From contig JANFAH010000032.1 in NCBI GenBank assembly GCA_024663395.1, positions 678,971 through 742,970 of the forward strand: 64,000 nucleotides of DNA. The letters run 5' to 3'. This document shows positions 34,072-47,685 of the stretch, one piece after another. A model generated the notes under the pieces. It saw only the letters and a list, made by a program, of their open reading frames with translations. It had not been told where the DNA came from and made no database searches. Both the position numbers and the translations under genes were made by a program. This DNA comes from Pisolithus tinctorius. Lineage: Eukaryota > Basidiomycota > Agaricomycetes > Boletales > Pisolithaceae. Within the stretch, counting starts at the first letter, position 1; each line of letters starts with the position of its first letter.

Positions 34072-35471
34072 TCATGCCCATCGGCCAAGAAGTGCCATGA
34101 TGCCCGTTCCAAACAGCATACAAGTTACAGCGTATGCAACCTTGCCATTGGGCGCATTCGTCATTTCTTTGTTAAACAAAAATTCATGTGCCAGTAGCTG
34201 TGGAAGAATCGTATGGCAATTAGTTATCGTAAACTCCCGGCTCGCATAATAGTATTCACCTCTACCAGACCGGTGTAAAGGAGGATGCCGGAACTGAGCG
34301 AGTCCATGACGCCACTAACGATCGAAGCCGTAGTGCTTCCCGGATTATATGTACTTCGGACACCAAGTCCCGCGGCGATACCGATCGGGGTAGTGATGGC
34401 ATAGAAAATCCCAGCTACCACAGGAACATAGTTGTAGCGCGGTGAAAGTTTTAAGAGTGATAAACGAGAGCCCAAACCAAGGCCCTCGAACAATTCTGTT
34501 TCATGCGTCAACATTCGAGCCGAGGAGAAACACCACCCAACACTCACGATGGAATACAACGACAACAAATAGAATTTTAAAATTCTCGTCAACGGCAAGT
34601 GTAAGGCCAATGAGTAGACTGCAGACGCGCTCAGTCCAGAAGTCGCCTCTGAGGAAATATATTTACCCACCTGTGAAGGAGTACACCAAACTCTAGGATA
34701 AATACGCCGATGATCTGAGCGAGCGCACTATCGTCAGTAGCCAGACCACCATTGCCAGTCTCGAGGTCGCTTCCATCTGCCTGCGAGTTCTTGTCGAGGT
34801 ATGCTTCGGGTCCATGTGCAGCATGCGAGCCGACACCATGGCCATGGGCATCTATGGGGGGGGGTTAGATAGATAAGGCTAATAAGAAGCAGAAGAACAT
34901 ACCATGCACTACGCCAAGTGCGGCAAGTTTTGCTGTTCCCCACCGGAAGGCCACGAGCTCGACGATGAAGATGGAAAACAAAGAGAGCATCGCAAGTGCG
35001 AGTGCGTACGGCTAGAGAAAGAGAGGAAGAAAAAAGTCAACGTTGACCCACAGGACCATACTAGATAAAACGCCGTGTACGTACATATACCTGCCATGCA
35101 GGAGATAGACATGGAGACGTGAGCTCGGATATTCCGGGACTCAACAAGTGTATGAAAGCGGTGGCTATCTGATGGTCTGTCAGACGACAATTGAGTATTA
35201 AACATCTCGATATCGCCTACAATAACACCGGAACCAAAATATTTGGCAAATCTATTCATCGGATCAGAAGAGAGGGAAAGAATGAGACAAAAAGCATGAC
35301 CCACTCATAGACGGGTGCGGGGACATGAAGCCATGAGGATCTCCTGGCAAGGACAGGGAAGAGTGCGCCAAAGCCAGACCCTACGAGGATGATGAAGATA
35401 GAGGCTATCCGAAGCCCAGTGTAGGTGTCTGCTCCTCCACCCGAACCGCAGTTGATGTCGCTGGATGACAT
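34072..35471 (-). CDS. ZIP family zinc/iron transporter (ZRT/IRT-like)
   Basis: ZIP proteins move Zn2+ or related metal ions into the cytosol. Spliced minus-strand exons give the whole family sequence. MSSSDINCGSGGGADTYTGL leads to TM1 (RIASIFIILVGSGFGALFPVL), then FAKYFGSGVIIATAFIHLLS (TM2) and PYALALAMLSLFSIFIVELV (TM3). A His-rich cytosolic loop, HDAHGHGVGSHAAHG, follows. Then come IIGVFILEFGVLLHS with LLIGLTLAVDENFKIL, ELFEGLGLGSRLS (metal-site TM5), PVVAGIFYAITTPIGIAAGL, STTASIVSGVMDSLSSGILL and LLAHEFLFNKEM, ending GIMALLGRWA with stop at 34072. About six introns, all GT-AG, leave no frame break. A TATA box lies about 50 bp upstream. The metal cannot be told from sequence; zinc is most likely. 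Confidence 0.9.
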
Positions 35472-35518
35472 TAGGGAGGAAGGAAGGGCTAGCGTGTGGT
35501 AAGAGGGCCCCACAAGGC

Positions 35519-35526
35519 TTTATATA
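35519..35526 (-). promoter_or_regulatory. TATA box of the ZIP transporter gene
   Basis: The minus strand reads TATATAAA about 50 bp before the start codon at 35471. Confidence 0.45.
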
Positions 35527-35529
35527 TTT

Positions 35530-38500
35530 ACCATAAGAGCGGAAGTCCACTGGACGGCCACTGGGTTTTGGCGGTTCATGACCGTGAGGGTACCCGCAAC
35601 CAGTCATTTTCTCACGTTGTCTAGGGGGTGCAGCCCAATGCGGGCGTCCTGATCCAAGCCCTTGGCCATCACAACTAGTACATATTTACTTCACTGTCCT
35701 CCACAAACTAACGTAACATCCCAAAGTTGCGCTATGAACGTTTCTTTTTGAAAGCTTTCTTCGCTAGGTGGGGAGTAGAAGTGTGACTGCAGTCTGACCA
35801 ACACGCTCTGACCATTATGTAAGATCGACGACCTCTGCGGTACTCGAAACGCCGACACGGCCGATAACTAATTGTATCCAATCATCGTGTGGGCCCGGTG
35901 CCCCCTACCATGAGGACCGGCACCCATGTATGTAGTTATGGAGACTGCGTAGGCTGCCATCAATCACGGGGCTACCCTCACAGTCACCGGGAAATGCTCA
36001 ATGTGTGTGCTATCGCTTTCATCGGAAGCAGACACAGGTTTTCAGCCTTAAAACAGGCCCCAATTGAGTAACATGACCTCACAGGGCACGCTGCAGAGCC
36101 TTCTATAGACGTTGACTTTTCGTCTAATATTAACCCCACACACATGATTTTTCCATGTATAAAACTCGTAGGGAGGCATTCCGATTCTGGCGACCTGAAA
36201 CAATTCTACAGAGTTTCCGTACGGTCCAGGGGAAAACCCTTGACCCTCAATAGAGCAGACGATTGCAGGTCTGGAGCAGTTTGATAATTCCTGGAGAAGC
36301 CGATAACAAATCTAGGTTTCCGGTTTCTGGGTTCTGAGCGACCCAAACAATCGGTAAGGGGAAGGGGGACACATGACAAAAATCATGTACCGGGAGATGT
36401 CCTGACACAGTTATCCGCCTTCCGGGAGGGGTGAATCCAACTTAACAGTCTCTCCGTCTATCTCGAGGGGGTCAGAGGTCGATCCTGAGTATCCCTGAGC
36501 GCATCTGTCCACCACCAACTCAATTCTCCAGGCACACAATAGGACCGACCTTATGATGTTCCAGCCTTTCCCTCGTCCACAACCCAAGTCAATCATGTTA
36601 GCAGGAGCCCGTACTCAACAGCGGAATGACATCACCTACGTACCTGAAAGGTAGGATGGAGACCATGGGACTTCCAACGACACCCGCTTCTGTCATAGAA
36701 GGTGAATGAGATGATTCCGCGCCAATGATTATCGACTTTTGTGCCTAAAGCGCGAACGTTTCGAGTCTGCGTCCCTCGTGCATTGTCCGAGGAAGCCCTC
36801 TTCCCATGTTTACATGACACCTCTCCCAGAATAGTCACTCCGTTTCCGAGGTAGGAAGTCGAGTAGCCGACACTGGCACACGACCAACGTGCTGGGTGGC
36901 GATCAAAACTGATGAGATAAGGGCAGAGTCGGATACCATTGTACCATTTTTGTACAACATCTGTGTCCGAAAGAGGTCCGCGCAGAGAAGGCATCCTTCG
37001 CGTTCCAAACCATGTGAGGGCGCCAATGACAAGTCGTAATGGTATAGACCAAGTCTGCAAGAAAAAACACATGCAAAGTACCGTCCCGGCGGCAACGTCC
37101 TGGACTGGTGGATACATACATGGTTGGATCCCGCGATAACAACGCGCAGGGTCACCACCACACAATCCCCACACACTCTCAAGTCACGAAGTTGTGACTT
37201 CGGTCTACCTGACCGCCGGAACTCGGCTACGGGGAAGCATACTTGCAAGAAGCAAAGAACTCCATTGCCATCAGAAAAGCGGGTCTCGCCCTTAGAGGGG
37301 ATCGGCGTTCCTTTTTTGTCAGTCACCGAGACTTGAGTTATTATCAAATAGACATCCTCGGCTGTGTGGAGTTAGAAATTAAGATGATTCCAGGTTTCAT
37401 GGCGGAAGCACGGAGAAGTTGAAAAGCATTGAAAAATGATGCAGGGAAGATAGCTCTAGCATCGGCCATCCATACCCGTTCCACGTTTCCAAGCTGAAGG
37501 CTCGTTATGCAATATTCCGTACAAAGGCTCAACTTGTTGTTCCACGGGCTTCGTACTCAGGGATACGTTCTTCGATCACGAAACTCATAACATGTCACAG
37601 GCCGCTGCGACGCACTTAGCTTAGTCTCCAACTTACTGTTGAAGTCCGACGCCATCTAATATCTAGACATTGGCGCTTTTCTATTGCCTGCAGTTGGCTT
37701 CACCCGGGCAGCACACTGCAACAAGAGGACTCGTTCCAACGCAGAGAAGCTTTAATAAGATGGACACGAACCTGAGAAGCCGGACCATGATGGCCACATG
37801 GCAGGCGAAAGCAACTAGCGAACCTCGACGTCCTTGGGCCGAGGGAGTGTTCGATAGAGCACATGAATGGGCCTACTCTGAGTGCGCTTTTGGGCACATG
37901 TAATGACTTTGACTTGTTCGCCAGGTCGGAGAAAAAGAGCCCAAGGATGATCCTACGAGAATTACAAAAATAGATCATGCGGAATTTAACTTATCCATCA
38001 TGGCGTTCTTCATCTCCGTGATTCAGGGCGATGTCGAGCGAAGACTCGTACGAAATCGGAAGAACGTCGAAAATGAGGTTGGCAAGTAGAAGCCGTTCAA
38101 GCTGATAGTCCCAAAGTCTTGGACACCATCGTGCGGCGATACTGCAACCTGCTTGAAAGATCAGCAGACCTACCCATAGCTTCGAAAGTCCCACAGCTAA
38201 CCGACGATGTCTGGTTAATAATCAGGTTTGCGTGAGCGTGAGGCCATTAATCATCCCGTATACGGTTGTAGTACGTATATCCACCAACTCACCGATCAGC
38301 CCACAGGATGCGCATGTCATGGTATAGCTGCTTCTGTGAACGACATCTGATGCATAGTTTCCCGTACAAGGGTAACGTAACTCCCTCACGATAGGGTCTG
38401 AGAAGACCTTGGTTCACTCTTGTAAAACTTGGTTCGAAATTCACATACGCTGACACCATTCGACCACGATAACGGTGGTAGAGAGCTGTAGTCGAGTCGC

Positions 38501-39478
38501 GAATGGAAAGTGTCGACCAAAAAATACCCTTTCGCGACGGGGGGTACAAGTCGTAACGGCGGAAGTCCTTCTCAGAATCCCAGGAATCATCCAAGAAAGG
38601 GTCAATGTGAGACAGACGCACGCCTAGCTGATACCGAATGACAGATCTGGTGTGGCTCATGATTGGGACTTTGTCGCGCCGGCGTTCTGTATATAGATTG
38701 TAGGAGGCTGGTGAGTGCCGGATACAACTGTAGCGGAGTTCGACATCCAGTCAAGTCCCACTTTCGTACCCACACGCGCACGGTCACAGGCCTTTTGGAC
38801 ACGCCACCCCAGGGCCTCCTAGGGCCTAACGATTTACAAGGGACCACTGTGCACAGATTGCTTGGAGAACCCAAATACCTATCCCTCAATATACGTATCG
38901 AATGGAGTTCCTTTGCTCTGGGATGATGGTCTACCAACACTACCTATCCGGTATTAATCTGCGCTCATCTGCGTCACATATCCGTCGGACCGAAGTTACT
39001 ATTGGCTACGATGTCAGGCACCCGGCCTGACCGTTCGATGACAACGCTGTCATGTTTTAATCTCTATAACCTCCAGGGAGATAAGAAAAAGGTATAGTAC
39101 TGTCACTTTTGTCTGGCCGTCCAATCTGAGATTTGGCAGGGGCCTGAGACAACTTGGGACCGCGAATGAAAATGGAGACGGTCATGTTTCTATTGTGTCG
39201 TGTGACGAGGGACGCTGCGGACCGGCCTAACGATCGTCGACCTCAGAAAAACTTAGCAGGCCTAAAGCCCTGGTCGCGTTTGTAAAGTGGCAGCTAGGGT
39301 ACGAAGAGCGGAAATGGAATTAAATCCCTCCCAATCAAGACCTCTTTCTATAGTACATCATAACTCGACGCAGAAGAACTCATCACGTACTTGTACATTT
39401 CAATTGACATAGAACCCTTTCTTAGACCAACAGCTTCATCGTACAAATAACACCACAACATCCGTTCCTTTTCCCGCA
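35530..39478. other. Long region with no recognised gene
   Basis: Several minus-strand frames are open: 36632-37174 and 36835-37347 overlap, and others lie at 37344-37532, 37991-38194 and 38289-38660. Some end at plausible splice donors. The last ends LWADR just before GTGAGT. They may be exons of one gene upstream of 36.4 kb, but I cannot match them to a family, and the frames do not join convincingly. No repeat or RNA gene was seen. Confidence 0.3.
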
Positions 39479-42400
39479 TCAATACTTGAGGCGGGTCACA
39501 GTCCTCGAAAGGTTGTACGCCGCCGAGATCAACGTGACATGCCTGTACATCCGAAGCCGAGCAAGAAGAGGCAAAACCCCCATGTCAAAGCTATCCACAC
39601 CTCTAAAACTGTAGGTAGAAAAACACATACGTGAATCCTTGCACCGCATTTCCAAGTCTATAAGACATAGGTCTGAACAGCAGCTCAACGACATTCAGCA
39701 GTGAAAATGACTCACGCATCTCCGGCATCAGATATTTCTTCCGTACAAAGACCCACATGGTTAGAATAAAGCAAGAAGTCCTGTTGGGCATTCCAATCAT
39801 ATGCACAATCCCCTAAACGCTGCCGCGGAACTCCGTACCTCAAACATTGCAATCGCACGGGTTAGCAGCGGTCGGTCGTACTCCCCAGCTCGAGTGAGCG
39901 CCTCTACACACCTGCGAAAGGGAAGTCCAATATTAAGTGAAGAAAGGATGCGGATAGACAGAAGCCATCGACTGACCAGAGAGTACAAAGACAGAACGTT
40001 CCCTCTTTACCGCCAACTCCATCGTCCGTCTTGGTGACGTCGTAGCGGTAGACGAGATTCTGTCGAATAGTCAGTACAAGCTCAAATCAAGCCGCATTTG
40101 AACAATGACTCGCATTGGATGTTAACCCTCCCCTCTCCGGCGACTTGAGTATTTGCTTGAGGGTGCTCACGAACCTCGGATCTGCCTAAACCCACATGAA
40201 ATCAGCCTGACCGTTAGTAAGATGACAACATGAAAAGGAAACCATGCGCACAGGAGCCATGAAGAAAACAAGAGGCATGATGAGCACAGCAGAATCGAGC
40301 ACGTCTGTCTCCTCGTAGCTTTGTCCGAACACCTTGAGCGTAGGGTTCCAGGCTTTCGTCATAATTTCTTCGTAGAGTGCGTCACGTGTTGCATACCAAA
40401 CCGAGCGTTGTGGACATGGAAGGGAGCGTTTTTCGACAATGCGAATTCCTGCCATAGTGCATTTGTAAACAAGTACTTGAACACAGGCGTGGTAGCAAAT
40501 TACCTCGGTCGATTGCGACCCTTACGAATGGTTACTTGTCAAGGTGAACAGGAGTACAGTGATTAGAACAACGTACCACAGCATGATCTATGCACGCAAG
40601 CTGTCAGCTGAAAGCACGACAGGATCAAAGCGAAAAATCTGACCTTGGAATACTGAACCCCGCACAGTTCAGTGGAAGCGACGATCAAGGGCATGGGATT
40701 CAGCGTACCGTAAAATGACGGTCTTTACCCCGGACCTCCCTGTGATAAGCACATACAGACTCAGACTCGAGACTTCTCTTCCTGGCTCGGACTGACCATA
40801 TAGACCTACGAACAAGGAACACCGATGCCATTAGTCCATCGGGTTTTCGTATTGCAAAAGTAAACCTCACAAGTCAGGCTCGCGGCAATGATCAACGACG
40901 TCTGCCGGGTTGAAGGGATAGGATGAGTGCCGCAAGGAAATACGTTTGGAACTGCTCTTACAATCTACGCTGGTAAACTATCGTTTGAGTACGACGTAGG
41001 TACCGATGGCGTGTGCAAAACTTACAGATCCCGCACGAGTACCCTACACCACGGATTATACGATTCTTGACAGTGGGTTCGCATCTTTAGTCAAACAACA
41101 AGCTTACCATGTGTCATATCCCTATGACGTTGTAGTGGATGAGCAGCACTCCGCCTGAGGAATCTATAGAGACGTACCAAAGGTCGACCAAACTGTTTGG
41201 GATTCGATGCAATGAGTCGCTGGGGGAAGCAACGAAGATGCGCTGGCGCACCTTCTGACCCAAGTATATACAGTCCATCCTAATACGAAATGTTAATCAT
41301 AGGGAAGAGGGAAGTGAGTGGGACGCGTGCAGTTCGCCGTATATGTCCTGCGTGCATGTGTCAAACGCCAACAGCACCAGCGATGCAAGCACGTGCACTT
41401 ACAAGCTGAGTGTGATTTGCAGCTCCGTTTCCAATTCTGTGTCCCATATTCAGCCAAAGCGATAACAGATCGGAAGTGTGCTTACCTGACAGGTTTCGAT
41501 CCTTTGTGTCCGTCTAAATGGGAAAGTTCGATCTCTGGAAGGTCCTTGCCACCTAATTGACCATGACATAGATCAAACACCTCGTACGTTAGATGCATAC
41601 CGTGAATCGTGTACCTGAGACTCAGTCAGTGACCCCGACGACGAGTTGTAAAAAGTTGCCCATACATGATCTGCAAGGATCCATCAGGATTCTTATCTCT
41701 CAGTCTGTCGAAAATAAACTCCAGATATGCTGGCCCAATCTCAGAATCCGGTCCCCATGACAGTTGTAAAAGCAGAACGTACCATTGGCTTCCTGAGTAA
41801 ACCCGAGACGTATAAGTGCATAAAGTGTGAATGACGAGTCACGGATCCACGATGCACTGTGATTCGGCCAAGTTTAACTTCGAAAAAATTAACGCAAGGA
41901 ATACAATCATACCGGTAATCCCTAATCGGGTAATTGAATGCAAATCAAACATAGATGGAATGCACTCGACGACCTACCAGTTCCTAGTGCCACCAATGTA
42001 CTCTGGAAGGCTAAACGTGGGGCTTGCGACGACCGCACCTGGTGTCAAGAGGTTGGAAACTGCAGTCCGCACAACAGCTTCCAGCTTACCCGTGGGTTCA
42101 TATATCAACAATTTGAGGGCAAGAGCACTTCGGTTCACAGCTTCCCTCCAAGACCCTTGATATGTAGACTTGCGTATCCAGTTGTTCCAGTACTCATGGG
42201 TTAACTGAGTGGTAGTCTTTTCTTAGATATGATCAACAAAAAGCGACGACAAGTATCGCACATGGAAGAGCTGTTCCAGAAAATCCTGTGGCAGTAACAG
42301 CTTACTTCAACATTATCACACAAAACGTAGGGTGACGAACCGCATTGAGCAAGGGGTCATCTTGCGGCCTCATCTTCGAGGCACCCGCAATCAAGACTAA

Positions 42401-43653
42401 CCCAAATAAGGCACGCATCGCCTCATCATGAGAAATACTCACCTTCAAGGGGGATACCCAACCTGTCTGCGAGTTCTTGTGTGGGCCTCGCCTCTGGGGC
42501 ACCCACCCTTTCTGGGCATATTCTCAAGATGAACGTGACTCTCTGACCCTCAACGAGGGACAGGTTACAGCACACGGCCGGGCCAAGATGTCCTTCTTTC
42601 GACAGGTCTAAGTAGTCGATGTTCACCTCTGGCTCGGGTAGGTTATCGAGGGTAGCCTCTGACACGTAACGCAAGTCGAGCTCAAGATTGGGAGATTTGA
42701 ACCGCACTTTCTTTTGGTGACAGTACTCGACGGAATCGTCAGGCAGGAACTCAGTCGTGTGCTCATCACGAGCATAGTTGAATGCAGGGGCACATTCCAT
42801 TCTGAGAGAGGCAACGCCACGGATGACCTTGGTCGTGTGACTGAAGTAAATATGCGCCACTGTGGAACACAAATTGAGGCGTACCTCGACCCGCCGGATG
42901 AGCCAAAACAATGGAGGGGCCGAACTGTCACCATCATTCCCATGGCGAGGTAAAAAATCTTTGGTGCTCGTGTGAGCGGATCCCATATGCCAAGCAAACT
43001 TTGTGGAAACTACTACCTGTCACGTTAACTACGCCCTCGTCGTTGAGGAACCTACATATAGGATAGTCATAAGCAGCTGTCAATGGCCCTCCCATGTGGC
43101 TGTCAGTGTGACTTACTTTGTTTGAAGAATGTTAGAATTAGGTAAATAGTTTTGTTTCGTGGCGAATGGGACAGTTGGCGTGATAGAGAAATGGCCGCCC
43201 TATTAGGTGGGATATATTCGTAAGCCAGTCAACAGAAACGAAGAGGGCTGACCTTGTACTTGTCAAGTATGCGTGCAAACACGGACGGCGAATCGAAGTT
43301 TGGAATGCAATAACTTTCGACTTGTGACAGACAGGATGAAGTCAATCTCTGTACAATATCACGAGCGTCGAGCACAAGGCAGGGTGGCGAAACAGACTCC
43401 CTGGGGGTGGGAAACGCTAGTAAAATGCTCCGAACCCACCTGAGCCATCCAAGCTAATCTATTGAAATTTAGCTCCGCTCAGCACTGATTGACATGAGCA
43501 CGAAAAGACACTTACGAGTGCAGCTGTTCTCAAATTGCCGATGCTATGTGACTGAATGAGATAAGTCAGCTCGGAAGGAGTATACCATACACACATTGCG
43601 TGGTCTGCAATTGGGATGTAATCTCGTTCTACAGTTGGATCTCGTACGTTCAT
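39479..43653 (-). CDS. Glycoside hydrolase family 15 protein (trehalase/glucoamylase-like)
   Basis: GH15 enzymes are inverting glucosidases acting on starch-like glucans or trehalose; the layout here is that of the fungal type with an N-terminal trehalase-like domain. In order the exons give [20 protein letters not shown] and [20 protein letters not shown], then [58 protein letters not shown] and [13 protein letters not shown]. After these come [111 protein letters not shown] and [20 protein letters not shown]. The end is [54 protein letters not shown] and [15 protein letters not shown]. About 34 exons, many under 40 bp, are needed. At least one intron looks GC-AG (GCGAGT, near 40115). The frame is kept throughout, so the gene is probably active. 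Confidence 0.88.
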
Positions 43654-43659
43654 GATGAT

Positions 43660-44852
43660 AAGCTAGACTGATGATCGACGACGATGAGTGGTAGCCATAC
43701 GTGCCACGCTGGCGCTGATAAGCCACGAATAAACGCCAGCCTGACTAATAACTTTGTCATGGCATATAGACTTTCTCGGACCAATCACTGTGCGTTTAGC
43801 TATCAGACAGTTGTCAGCTGAGTCTATATACTCATAGTCGGTACAGGGAGAGAGAAATGGTAACGTTGCTCTCCAGCGCAGAAGGTTAGGCTCAGAGATT
43901 CTAGCCCTCTGAGATGGTGGGGTCGGTGGGAACGCCGGAGCGAATATGTTCAGCACGTCAAACGGGGAAACATCGCTGCAATACCCAAAATTCCGCTAGA
44001 TTAGTAGTAGTACAGGGGGCCCGTCACGTTCGTCGCGAATATGTGCACACACGTTGCTGCAAGACCTGAGTGTGACAGGACGTGAAAGTTTTGCCTACAA
44101 CGAATCAGACGTGCGCGCATTTTAGCATAGGTATGTAGACCAGGCCAGGCTTTGCACTGGCTTGTTGTCAATGACCCTTCATTGGACTCCAAAGTCCGGG
44201 TACGAGAAAGCTTGTTGTTACGGTCGTCGGACACATCGGATTTCATTTAGCACGGTTGCTGGGCCAACCAAGTGGTATGGCGCTGTAGATTCCTGTCGAG
44301 GGTAACTGTGAGCCGATCACAGGGCGGAACCTGGGCCACTGCCCTCCGTTTGTCATCAAACGGCCGCATCATGTGGGTGTGGCAACCTGACGCACGTGTG
44401 TATTGCACTGCAGTTATGGAGGGCGACCGACGGAAACGGATCGCCCCGGTTACAGTACTCGTTATTACTGTGAATAAAAACGTGAAATATTCAACATGGA
44501 CAGACACAAGCGACGCTCAGAAGCACTTACCACTGTCAACTACAGCATCATGGGACTCTGAGAGTGTTGACAGGCGTCAGCATCAACGTTCGGCTTCGGT
44601 CCAAAATCCTAAAACCGACAAAGGGTGCCGGTACCGGGTTATGTGTAATGTTACCGAATACGGTATCGGCCTACTTTTGAAGTTCCTGGGTTCCTTGCCC
44701 CAGGGCTCCTATCTTAGTGTGTAGGCTCCACGGCTAAACTCGGGTCCAGTTGAGATTATTTTACTAGCCTAATTTTCAACGCCCTTGCAGAAACAGATAA
44801 AGAGTGGATCCAATGACAGTCCAACACCCAGGCTTCCCATTCCCCTCTCACC
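43660..44852. other. Intergenic region
   Basis: Open frames on both strands (for example 44272-44724 plus, 44247-44507 minus) overlap and show no recognisable domain. The stretch separates the divergent GH15 and phosphate transporter genes, so it should hold both promoters. No clear TATA box was found. Confidence 0.35.
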
Positions 44853-47217
44853 ATGACGGATACCGAACAAGGACACCCTCCAGTCCGTGCGGCGCTCCAG
44901 GACTATGAGCGCGACCCAGGTAACAAGCCCCCCTACGTGCTCACTTTTGCCGAAGTAAAGCTACTGGGTATCGCCGGTGTACGTCCTCCAATCGCTCTCT
45001 ACAGAAAATAACCCCTGACGCTATTCCTCGTACAGGTCGGATTCTTCCTCGACGGTATGCTCACATCGTCTTCCTTGATGTCACTCCTCGGCTGACCATC
45101 CCGCAGCTTATGATCTGTTCATTATCAACGTCAGTGTCTCTGCGCCAGCCGTTTCCCATTTCGTTTACCTATATTCCATTCGCAGCCCGTCTCCACCATG
45201 CTTCAATACAGACTTTACGGAGGTAAAAGTCTTCCAAACAACCTCCAGGGTGTCTTGAAGGCATCAGCCAACATTGGAAGTGTCATTGGTCAATTCAGTT
45301 TCGGTACGTGTGCACACGACCTCTTTTTCAAACTCGTTTTCAATTTCTGTCCCACGTCGCCTCCAGGTTACATGGCGGACGCTCTCGGCCGTAAAGCTAT
45401 TTGTATGTGGATTCCCCCTGTATTAAGATGACCCTCGAGAGCTCAATATCATTTTAAGATGGAAAAGAACTCATGCTCATCATCTTTGCAACGATTATGT
45501 GCATTTCATGTCCAACGAGTCAGTATTCCGAACATGTCTGATTACGCGCCACTGACGTCTCCTCAGACGACCTATCCCCTGACAGTTGCTTGATATGGCT
45601 CACTATTTTCCGAGTCATACTCGGTATCGGAGTCGGTGGCGACTATCCCATGTCCGCTTCGGTCACCAGTGATCGGGCTGTGATCCGCAAACGAGGTACC
45701 CTTCTTGCATACATATTTGCCAACCAGGGATGGGGAAGTCTCGTCGGCAGCTTGGCCACTATCATCGTTCTTGCTTGTTACAAGCATGTCATGAATGATG
45801 AAGGCGAAACGTCCAAGGTCGATGGGGTATGGAGAATCGTCATCGGCCTCTCATTGATTCCCGCCTTCGGAACATTATACCAACGTTTGACCCTTCCCGA
45901 AGCTGAGCGTTACAAGAAAGCCAAAAATGCTACTGCATTCGAGATAGACGATGTCAAGGAACTCAAAGAGGGTGGCAAGGTGTCTAGTCTTACCGAAACC
46001 GTCGAAGAAATCCCTGAGGATATCCAACGGAAAGCCCACTTCGGGGTATGTATCATAATCGGTTCTATTTCTCCGCTCGCAATGATCTGATCGGCATCCA
46101 GAGTTCATAGAGTACTTCTCCGAATGGCGACATGCCAAGATCCTGATCGGTACTTGTACCTGCTGGTTCCTGCTCGATATCGCGTATGTTTTTGTCGCGT
46201 TGTGCCTCGGGAGTAATACTGATCCATGTTCAGTTTCTACGGTATCAACCTGAACCAGAACGTCGTACTCGAGTCGATCGGATATGACGGCAAGACTGGG
46301 ACGGATTGGGAAAAGCTGTTCAAGATTTCTACTGGAAACATCATTATCACTGCTCTCGGATTCGTGCCTGGTACGGCCAATGTTTTAGTCGTCCGCAGGA
46401 ACTCCTAACGCAGCATGTAGGTTACTATGTCACTGTCTTGACAATCGAGAAGCTCGGCCGGAAGGTTATTCAAATTCAAGGCTTCCTCATGACTGCCCTT
46501 TTCTGTACGTGACACCAGTCCCCGCATTCGATGCGGTACTCATTCTTGCTTCAAGTGGGCATCCTTGCTGGCAAGTTCACAAGCTTGGACAATGCTTCGT
46601 TCATAGTCTGCTTTGCATTCCTTCAGGTGGGTTCTTCCCATGCATGTTTTGCATCACCCTGATCTCCACCATCCAGTTCTTCTTCAACTTTGGGCCTAAT
46701 GCGTGAGTGACCCCTGTTTCCGCAGGCCATTTATCCTAACCCCGCGTCGCCTTTCTTCTTCGCCACGCCCAGCACGACATATGTAAGGCTCTCTCTCCCT
46801 ACCAACTTAGCTGGCTTTACTAATTACATCTCGTAGTGTTACCCGGCAGAAGTATTCCCCACCAAATACCGTGCTACCGCACACGGTATATCTGCAGCAT
46901 GCGGAAAAGCCGGCGCCATTATCTCCGCTCTCGTGTTCAATACTCTTACATCGTCGATCGGAACGCCCGCCGTGCTTTGGAGTAAGACCTTGCATTATCC
47001 TCATTTCGCAGCGTCGCTGACAATAGCATGTAGTTTTCTTCGGATGCTGCCTTGTTGGATCTGGTACGTTGTCTCCTCTTTCAGATCCGCAGTGCGACAT
47101 GCTAATACCACTGACTTTAAAGTCTTCACACTACTACTCCCCGAAGTCGCCGGGCGCGATCCGGATGCCATCCTTGCCGAAGAGATCAGAGAAAAGCGAC
47201 TGCATCAGAGGCGCTAA
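44853..47217 (+). CDS. PHO84-like phosphate:H+ symporter (major facilitator superfamily)
   Basis: This is a plasma-membrane transporter for inorganic phosphate. The start at 44853 opens [20 protein letters not shown]. Spliced exons then give [55 protein letters not shown] with [56 protein letters not shown] and [18 protein letters not shown] (the family core). They continue with the central cytosolic loop ending [72 protein letters not shown] and [18 protein letters not shown]. The stop is at 47217. About ten short GT-AG introns are needed, and no frame break was seen. GGDYPMS and the DxxGR-type motif in [11 protein letters not shown] are typical of PHO84 relatives. Confidence 0.9.
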
Positions 47218-47685
47218 ACCTGTAGCGTGTAGCGCGATGCGTCTAATGGCAGTACATGAAGCCCTTTTTACTAACTCCCCTACGACCAAGTGTCGTTCGT
47301 TGTACATACACTATGACATCCCACCTATATCAAAACATTTTTTCTCTGCTCTAAAATGGTCCATTCGGCATGTGTGCATAACGCTCCGTTATTTCGCTCG
47401 CGGCATCTTTTCATTCATCTCATTCGGAGATAGATCTAGCTGAAGTCAAATCAGAAAATCCCAAACCGGGGTCGCAAGGCTGCCTGCCGTTAGTCTCCCC
47501 TAGGCAAACCAAAGACTCGACGGATAGCAATCATTCCCTTGCCTGCCGTATTTCCAATCTAATTGGCAACTTGATTGAGGATCGTTCCGTGGGTCCTACA
47601 ACTTTAACCCCCCTGAAAATAAGTGGTAAGCCAAAATACATTCACTCATTTAATGCCTCCATTCTATTCCTTCGTATGAATGTGA

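Noticed and set aside
36411..36596. Possible methyltransferase start (DLGCGRGKGW on the minus strand)
   Set aside because: The short glycine-rich match stands alone; no later SAM-methyltransferase motif follows in any frame.
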